Shown here: positions 22,742 to 27,852 of the stretch, in pieces
Layout: every line of letters starts with the position of its first letter
Position numbering within the stretch: the first letter of the stretch is position 1
Virus record (IMG/VR): IMGVR_UViG_3300001242_000079
Location: 1-27,852 of that record
Length of the DNA stretch: 27,852 nucleotides
Direction: 5' to 3' (one strand)
Source: a virus
The notes under the pieces: model-generated
What the model saw: only the letters and a program-made list of their open reading frames with translations
Told to the model about the DNA's origin: nothing
Databases searched by the model: none
Position numbers and translations under genes: made by a program

Positions 22742-23029
22742 TTATTCCACACGAACGACAGTCAGCGGCAAAATATTTTTGAGTTGCTGGTTGGCGGCTT
22801 CGTGTTGACCGCAGCACGCCAGGCCGCCCATCAAACGACCCTGCACAACAAAATAAGAAATACGACAGCCACACTCGAAATACAGGGTTACATCGTCATC
22901 TTTGGTGAGTGTTTCGGTCGGTTCAGTGTTTTCAATGCGTTGATTGACTTTGCTAATTCTCGCCGCCAGACCACCCATCTCTAGGCAGATGTCAACCAGT
23001 TCCTTTTTGAGTTCATCTTTTTTGCTCAT
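22742..23029 (-). CDS. 95-residue coiled-coil plus Cys-cluster protein
   Basis: AAAGG lies five bases before the ATG at 23029. The first 45 residues are a charged amphipathic helix (KKDELKKELVDICLEMGG, then ISKVNQRIENTE). A beta part has CGCRISYFVVQGR and GGLACCGQHEAA, giving five Cys and one His that could form a zinc site. The function is unknown. A shifted frame of 66 codons over its end is a shadow. Confidence 0.72.
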   Translation of the reverse strand: MSKKDELKKELVDICLEMGGLAARISKVNQRIENTEPTETLTKDDDVTLYFECGCRISYFVVQGRLMGGLACCGQHEAANQQLKNILPLTVVRVE

Positions 23030-23051
23030 TGTTGCCTTTCAGATGTTCGTT

Positions 23052-23141
23052 CTATTTAGCCACCATGATCGCACCAACCAGCACGCACACGAACAGCCAG
23101 AAGGCGATCAATAGGTCAATGATTGAGAAACGAATGTTCAT
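23052..23141 (-). CDS. 29-residue single-helix membrane peptide
   Basis: A very short gene between the beta-helix protein and the 95-residue protein. The ATG at 23141 and the TAG at 23052-23054 enclose MNIRFSIIDLLIAFWLFV and then a hydrophobic run ending MVAK. This is a clean single membrane helix with a short charged end. The SD is weak. It fills most of an otherwise empty 119-nt gap and joins the other mini membrane proteins in the operon. Confidence 0.45.
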   Translation of the reverse strand: MNIRFSIIDLLIAFWLFVCVLVGAIMVAK

Positions 23142-23148
23142 TCTATTT

Positions 23149-24573
23149 TCACGCGCCTGTGCTGTGCGTGTCGTTCCCTGCCACATCGTATCCAGTCCAC
23201 GCAGCCTGCAATTCTGCCAATGATTGAACATCGGTATCAGCTCTCACTAATCCGTATTTGTTCACACCTACCACATAGGTGTTATAGTCACAAACCCCGC
23301 CCCCTAAATCATTATCGCTATTTCCCCATGACAGGAGCTTTGCGGTTCCGCTTGCCGTGAGGGTGTTGCCTGTAAATGTGATGTTCTGGCACTTGTTCCC
23401 GGTGGCAGAATTGACAATGATCTGCATGAGGTTGGCTTGCGCGGCTGTAATCGCGTTTCCTGTGATGGTCGCATTTTTAGCTCCCTTGCAATATATTCCC
23501 GCCACCGATCCGCCCGTGATCGAGTTGCCTGATACAGTGTTCCCGTCGCACTCTTTTAGCACCACGCCATACGCGCCACTCCCGGCATTGATCGTATTAT
23601 CTTGTGCCACCATGCCAGCACAATCGCCTCCCATCAAAACAACGTGATTATTTCCTGATACGGTGCAGTTACGGACAATTCCTGCAATCGTTCCGATTGC
23701 CACGCCGTCCTGACCAAGTTGTAGTGCATAATTTCCCGCTGCTCCCTGTGCAATTGTGCAGCCGTCGAACAGCAGCCCCGTGTAAGACAATCCCGACGCG
23801 GTATTAACCTCGACCATACCAGGGATGTTACATTGATAGAACTCCAGATTTTCAACAGTTGTCCCGCCTGACCTGAGAAACAAAACAGCCCGCGACGCGC
23901 CAGAGACAGGGGTCAAATCTAAATTCTCGAACCGTAAGTTTTGCGCTGTGTTCAACCAGATATTATAGGTAGCGTCACCATTGCCGCGAAGAACTACCGA
24001 ACCATATACCCCGCTTTCAGGAATGATGTATTGCAACCCTGTGAACCGTCGTGCTATCTGAAAATAATTATTCGCTCCGGTAACTTCGTTATATGTCCCA
24101 TCCCCAACAATGATTGCCCCGCCTCCACCGATAGCGACGCTTGCAATTGCTTTTTGTACAGTCAACCAGGGCGTACCCGTTGACCCGTCGCCCGTGGTGT
24201 CGTTGCCTGTTTTGCGGACGTAGACAATTGTGGAGAAGTAGCGTATGGAAAACTGAACCGCTGCCGTGTTGGCATTGCCTGCCGCGTCTGTGCTTACACC
24301 CGCAGCTACATCTACCGTGACTGTCCCGGTTGCAGTTGGAGTGATGACAGCGGTATAGACCGAACCCGAAACAGCGTTGAATGTCCCGGCTCCTGCATTG
24401 GCAGAAACGGTAATGTCACCAAGTGCAAAACCTGTCACATCCTCCGAGAATGTGAAGGTTGCCGTAAATGCTCCTGCCGTTGTTCCGCTGGCTGCGCTTG
24501 TGATAGTGCAGGTCGGCGCGGTGGTATCGCTCGGCCCTGCCAGCACCGTCATCAGCAGCCTATTTCTCAGCAT
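23149..24573 (-). CDS. Ig-like plus right-handed beta-helix virion protein
   Basis: A 474-residue protein with GAGGT before its ATG. After a short N-terminus, residues 15-105 match the bacterial Ig-like group of the Big_12 kind ([44 protein letters not shown]). From about residue 118 ([15 protein letters not shown]) a right-handed beta-helix follows. It starts with the usual '[11 protein letters not shown]' box and runs as Asn/Gly-rich coils ([36 protein letters not shown]). Such helices occur in tailspikes and in pectate-lyase-like depolymerases. Its place between terminase and portal rather than with the tail genes hints at a head fibre or decoration. No catalytic residues can be fixed by eye. 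Confidence 0.75.
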   Translation of the reverse strand: MLRNRLLMTVLAGPSDTTAPTCTITSAASGTTAGAFTATFTFSEDVTGFALGDITVSANAGAGTFNAVSGSVYTAVITPTATGTVTVDVAAGVSTDAAGNANTAAVQFSIRYFSTIVYVRKTGNDTTGDGSTGTPWLTVQKAIASVAIGGGGAIIVGDGTYNEVTGANNYFQIARRFTGLQYIIPESGVYGSVVLRGNGDATYNIWLNTAQNLRFENLDLTPVSGASRAVLFLRSGGTTVENLEFYQCNIPGMVEVNTASGLSYTGLLFDGCTIAQGAAGNYALQLGQDGVAIGTIAGIVRNCTVSGNNHVVLMGGDCAGMVAQDNTINAGSGAYGVVLKECDGNTVSGNSITGGSVAGIYCKGAKNATITGNAITAAQANLMQIIVNSATGNKCQNITFTGNTLTASGTAKLLSWGNSDNDLGGGVCDYNTYVVGVNKYGLVRADTDVQSLAELQAAWTGYDVAGNDTHSTGA

Positions 24574-24603
24574 GGCGACCTCGCGATAGAAACTTTATTC
24601 TTT

Positions 24604-24993
24604 TCATGTCTGGTAGACCAGGTGGGCATTGTCCCCGGTTGCGACGAATACCCCGAGCGACGTGATGTTCGAGAATGGTCCAATCAAGCGAATGTTGTTC
24701 TCCGGGCAATGGAATCCGGCAGCCGCAATAGATGCGGACGTACCATTGACCGTGCACCCTGCCGGACCACCCTCCGCCATTACGAAGACCGTCGTTGTCC
24801 CTGCCGGAATGGTCGCGTTTTGGTTCCCGTCATTCCCGGCAATCACCTGCTGCCCAAGATACGTACCCGGCGTCAACTGCGCCTCAGGAGCAGCTTCGAC
24901 GTGAGTCCCATCGCCGTTGTCAACCCAGCGCACTCGTATCCTGACCTTCGAATCTGCGGTCTTAATTTCTTTTTCCTCGATTACATCAGACAT
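24604..24993 (-). CDS. Small beta-rich protein, possible head decoration
   Basis: A 129-residue protein with a strong SD (AAAGGAG) before its ATG at 24993. A charged lead (MSDVIEEKEIKTADSKVRIRV) is followed by Thr/Ala/Gly-rich beta strands (NATIPAGTTTVFVMAEGG, TVNGTSASIAAAGF, ITSLGVFVATGDNAHLVYQ). It has the look of a small virion decoration or fibre base. It is paired with the Ig/beta-helix gene 30 nt downstream. The role is inferred. Confidence 0.65.
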   Translation of the reverse strand: MSDVIEEKEIKTADSKVRIRVRWVDNGDGTHVEAAPEAQLTPGTYLGQQVIAGNDGNQNATIPAGTTTVFVMAEGGPAGCTVNGTSASIAAAGFHCPENNIRLIGPFSNITSLGVFVATGDNAHLVYQT

Positions 24994-25021
24994 GGTAGTC
25001 TCCTTTACTCATTGTTCGTTT

Positions 25022-26386
25022 TTACGCTACTGTGCGTACCCAACCACCCGATAGATGCAGCAATTCGTTATACATTCCGCTGGCTGCATCCATATCGTCG
25101 TCATGCGTGCCAGGCTGCCCATCTTGTGCATGCATACGATTCAGCCATCTTTCATTCCACGCCCCGCGCAATAATTTCACATTGCCTGCCAACGCCTGAG
25201 CCGCCAATGGTTTCGCTCTCGTGATTTTGTCACCTTGTGGAGGTGTGCCGCGTACGTCGTATCCAGCCAGCATGGTCACAATATGATGGGCATCCCGCAC
25301 ACCACTCGCTCCACCCTCCTGCTCGAATCGAATGGCGACGCCTTTTCCATCCTGACTGGCTGTATTTTTCATTGTCTCATCGGTACGAGCTGGATCTATT
25401 TGTTCATTAGTCGCATCCAGGATGTAAACAACTTCACTAACGATCTTGCCTTTGCAGGACGCAGTGGAATCGGCGGTTTTCTTCGACGTTGCAGCCAGGT
25501 CCCAATTGCGAAGCTCACGCCCGCCCGCTGGCACCGCGTCCACGATCTCAAACCAGGCCTTGTTGAATACTTTCCCCGCAGCTGGCTGGATTTTCCAATT
25601 CCCGCCGCGCGTGCTGTCCCCTAGGAGTCTTTGACGCTCAACATAATCAAGCGCCTGAAGGTTGGCAAGATACCCGGGGTCTTTTTGCATTCCAATCTGA
25701 TTATCGTAAATCGTAGACAAAATAAATGTCACGCTTTTGGGCATACTGCTGGGATACTCGGTCTGCAACTGATTTGGGTCGTCACTCCAATAGGTTTGAT
25801 CGTTTTCGCGTACCATCCAACGGATAACGCCGCTTCTCTCGGGAATAGTCCAGCCGTCATCATCTATCCACCATGCGAGGAATTCGGCCAGCCAACCCGG
25901 CTCGGGATTGGCGCTTGCGCGAATGTACGGCCTTATCCCACAAGTCGAACGGTTGCGGGAAAACATATAAAAGAATTGCGATGCTGTAAAGGTTTCCAAT
26001 TGATCGAACTCTATCAGCGCGATCTGTGCGGATTTCCAGGAATATTTATCGCTCTCATATTGCATGGCAGCGAAGGTGATCTTTGCCCCGCTCTTGAATT
26101 TGTAACTATGCTCTTGGGCATTGGGTTTGCCATCCAAAAGCGGATATAAATTACCAGCCTCGTCCCACAAGCCGCCCTCGCGCGTGATCTCTGGGATTGT
26201 GCGCCGAAAGATGACCGCACCGAAACCGTTGTTATCAATGTGACGTAATGGCTCAATTTCGAGCGCATAGGTTTTCCCGCCAAATGCTGCACCGCCGAAT
26301 ACAACCACGTCGGCAGCACTGGATAGGAATTGTTCCTGCCGAGGCTGAGGACGAATCTCGATGATTGCAGGCGCTTCAGCTATCAT
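25022..26386 (-). CDS. Terminase large subunit
   Basis: A 454-residue packaging motor. The ATPase part has a Walker A motif GAAFGGKT at residues 32-39. The Walker B region is ALIEFDQLETF around residue 128; relatives usually read FDEL, so the usual catalytic Glu is replaced by Gln129 here. A coupling motif (RASANPEPGW) follows. The C-terminal nuclease part shows Asp296 in NWDLAAT and a late acidic DDDMDAASG near residue 430. The order and spacing match the Terminase_6 type that packages DNA into HK97-like heads. It overlaps the preceding helix-turn-helix gene by 11 nt. The Gln could weaken ATP hydrolysis, or Glu126 or Glu131 may serve instead. Confidence 0.9.
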   Translation of the reverse strand: MIAEAPAIIEIRPQPRQEQFLSSAADVVVFGGAAFGGKTYALEIEPLRHIDNNGFGAVIFRRTIPEITREGGLWDEAGNLYPLLDGKPNAQEHSYKFKSGAKITFAAMQYESDKYSWKSAQIALIEFDQLETFTASQFFYMFSRNRSTCGIRPYIRASANPEPGWLAEFLAWWIDDDGWTIPERSGVIRWMVRENDQTYWSDDPNQLQTEYPSSMPKSVTFILSTIYDNQIGMQKDPGYLANLQALDYVERQRLLGDSTRGGNWKIQPAAGKVFNKAWFEIVDAVPAGGRELRNWDLAATSKKTADSTASCKGKIVSEVVYILDATNEQIDPARTDETMKNTASQDGKGVAIRFEQEGGASGVRDAHHIVTMLAGYDVRGTPPQGDKITRAKPLAAQALAGNVKLLRGAWNERWLNRMHAQDGQPGTHDDDMDAASGMYNELLHLSGGWVRTVA

Positions 26387-26921
26387 TGCGTTTATTGTCC
26401 GGGATGTAAATCAAAACCGGGGATTCAAAAGGCTTATCCCCAGCAGGATTTGTCGGCGCAATTTTCTTGGGTGCATCAAGACCAAGCAATTCACAGCGCT
26501 TATTGATACACCATTCGATGCCCCTCAAAAATGCGGGGTTGCCGCTCTGCCCCTCAGTGCGCTTCGTATCTTTAATAGGAGTTATGCGCGATTTAGTCTT
26601 GCCTTCCTTCTCTACATCTACGCCCTTTTTGACGACAATCCGGATCTCTGCATCCTCCTGGCTTCGCTTCCATGCGCTCCAATACTCGCGTTCTAAGTCG
26701 TCTACCCTTGCCAGTTCATACGCCTTGCGATCGTTGATGTCAATCAGGGATGACTGCCGCCACTCATTCTGTAGAGTAGCCAAATCATTGCTAACGGTAG
26801 ACTGCGAGAGTTTCAACTCCGCAGCAATGTCAGCTTGTAAGTCACCGCGCAGGTACATCTTTGCTATACGTCGGCGGTCACGTTCTATCTGGGATGCGGA
26901 ACGATGTTTCTTGGTGGTCAT
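26376..26921 (-). CDS. Small terminase-like helix-turn-helix protein
   Basis: A 181-residue protein just before, and overlapping, the large terminase gene. The N-terminal part contains a helix-turn-helix (IAKMYLRGDLQADIAAELKL, then SQSTVSNDLATLQNEW), as in small terminase subunits that bind the packaging site. A charged helical middle (YELARVDDLEREYWSAWKRS) would serve oligomer formation, and the C-terminus (CINKRCELLGLDAP) is a common ending of this family. The start at 26921 has only a weak SD. The role is inferred from motif and position. Confidence 0.78.
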   Translation of the reverse strand: MTTKKHRSASQIERDRRRIAKMYLRGDLQADIAAELKLSQSTVSNDLATLQNEWRQSSLIDINDRKAYELARVDDLEREYWSAWKRSQEDAEIRIVVKKGVDVEKEGKTKSRITPIKDTKRTEGQSGNPAFLRGIEWCINKRCELLGLDAPKKIAPTNPAGDKPFESPVLIYIPDNKRNDS

Positions 26922-26967
26922 GGAATCGGCTCAAGTATTAATTTTCATAATTTGGAAATATCGATGG

Positions 26968-27744
26968 TTACGGGTGATACGGCCCCGGCACAACTTCGTC
27001 TTCCTTGAGCACACGCACCCGGCTGGCTGGCAGAAGCACCGTATCCTCGTTGGCAATAAATAAGGTCGGCACAAAATTGCCGTCCAGCTGCCAGAATGGA
27101 GTTACCCTATCTTCGCGTCCCCATGTATGTGTTTGATCGTTATAGTCATCTCTATATGACAGAGTAGCACCATAAACCCTGCCGTTGCGACCATCTGTAT
27201 ACCTTTGGATGATCGGCAGTGGCTTTAATGCATTGATGCAGTAAGCGCGGTAGCACTCAGTCTCTACAAGACTCCCGTCCTCCTCTCGGTATCTCTCAAT
27301 GACCTTCGCTGTGCTTACCAATTCGGTAATCGCGCCGCCCATTAGAAGGGTTTGCACGCCTATCGGTTGCGCATCGAGATTTGTGCCGCACACGTATGAT
27401 GCCCGTGAATCTGACCCCTGCGAGTTGGTAATAACCCTATCGCCCTTCATAAAACTCCACCACTGTTTTTTGACGGTCTCCAAATCCATATTCGATGGTG
27501 CGTAGGACTTGAATATGTCAAACCAATAAAACTCCAGGGACGGAGTCATCTTTACACGGTCAAAGCGTGTCATAGCCGGCAGTGTTTCGGGCAGGGATTT
27601 ATGCTCTGGCCCGGCTTTATTGCGCGTGGGCCTTGAACAGCCGAACACATCGAAGTCGTGCCGGATAAATCCGAATACGCCTTCGGGTTTTCCGTTCCTG
27701 CGCACCCTGCCGTTCGGCAGGGTGCTAATAGACCTTGTTTCCAT
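26968..27744 (-). CDS. 258-residue protein of unknown function
   Basis: The ATG at 27742-27744 is preferred to a TTG one codon upstream; GAAGAG lies about 9 nt before. It overlaps the preceding partial gene by 20 nt. The product is not recognised. Visible features are a basic, loose N-terminus (LPNGRVRRNGKPEG), an aromatic-rich centre (LEFYWFDIFKSYAPSNMD, then QWWSFMKGDRVI), a YRAYCINALKPLPII segment and a late beta part (TPFWQLDGNFVPTLFIANED). It lies directly ahead of the terminase genes, where phages often place small regulators or additional packaging factors. Confidence 0.75.
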   Translation of the reverse strand: METRSISTLPNGRVRRNGKPEGVFGFIRHDFDVFGCSRPTRNKAGPEHKSLPETLPAMTRFDRVKMTPSLEFYWFDIFKSYAPSNMDLETVKKQWWSFMKGDRVITNSQGSDSRASYVCGTNLDAQPIGVQTLLMGGAITELVSTAKVIERYREEDGSLVETECYRAYCINALKPLPIIQRYTDGRNGRVYGATLSYRDDYNDQTHTWGREDRVTPFWQLDGNFVPTLFIANEDTVLLPASRVRVLKEDEVVPGPYHP

Positions 27745-27852
27745 CAATCGTCTCTTCGATGGTTCCGTTGTCGTAGACTTTGGTCTCGATGACGTGCACG
27801 ATCTTCGGCTCGGTTGTTGGTGGTGGCGGCTCGACCGGCGGCGTTACCGTCG
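27725..27852 (-). CDS. Partial proline-rich protein, N-terminus outside the window
   Basis: The last 42 codons of a frame that enters at the right edge and stops at the TAG at 27725-27727. It reads TVTPPVEPPPPTTEPKIV, then HVIETKVYDNGTIEETIDGN and KVY. A Pro/Thr-rich linker followed by a small beta hairpin suggests the C-terminal anchor of a multi-domain protein. It shares 20 nt with the next gene. Confidence 0.6.
   Translation of the reverse strand, partial: TVTPPVEPPPPTTEPKIVHVIETKVYDNGTIEETIDGNKVY

Noticed and set aside
1-27852. CRISPR array, tRNA or rRNA genes, integrase, diversity-generating retroelement
   Set aside because: No regularly spaced repeats, no cloverleaf with CCA-type end, no reverse transcriptase or integrase motifs were seen on either strand.

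Overview
The window is a stretch of about 28 kb from a tailed double-stranded DNA phage or prophage, most likely with a siphovirus-like non-contractile tail. Almost all genes lie on the minus strand in one tightly packed late (virion) operon, read from the right end of the window to the left. Start and stop codons often overlap (ATGA or TAATG), and most genes have a clear Shine-Dalgarno (SD) sequence. The host cannot be named from the sequence. The GC-rich codon use, good SD sites and sigma70-like promoters fit a bacterium, but no host gene is present.

In order of transcription the layout is as follows. First come two unrecognised genes (27.8-27.0 kb), a helix-turn-helix protein in the small-terminase position and the large terminase (26.9-25.0 kb). 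Next are a small beta-rich protein, an Ig-like plus beta-helix protein and several small proteins (25.0-22.4 kb), then a portal fused to a MuF-like Cys/His-rich domain (22.4-20.3 kb). A block of small proteins, a glycosyltransferase, a methyltransferase and tiny membrane proteins follows (20.3-17.8 kb). A strong promoter with a terminator-like leader precedes a prohead protease/scaffold and the major capsid protein (17.8-15.0 kb). After the capsid come a two-domain glycosyltransferase and a second glycosyltransferase that overlap by 193 nt, then a DUF1360-like membrane protein (15.0-11.9 kb). The neck and connector proteins, a tail-tube-like protein fused to an Asp-box beta-propeller and a tail assembly chaperone with a frameshifted extension occupy 11.9-7.35 kb. 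The tape measure, distal tail protein, tail hub-like protein and a partial tail protein finish the operon (5.3-0 kb).

The operon is interrupted exactly between the tail chaperone extension and the tape measure by about 2 kb of plus-strand DNA. This insert holds an Arc-like ribbon-helix-helix gene behind a near-consensus promoter with a probable leaderless start, a 136-codon gene of unknown function with a structured leader, and a full-length TnpB nuclease gene followed by a structured RNA that looks like an omega (guide) RNA. No TnpA transposase is present. This is the most system-like and least ordinary part of the window.

A second theme is glycan modification. Three glycosyltransferase genes carrying four catalytic domains, plus one SAM methyltransferase, sit beside the capsid genes, which suggests that the virion is glycosylated. 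No lysis, replication, integrase, tRNA or CRISPR features were found.
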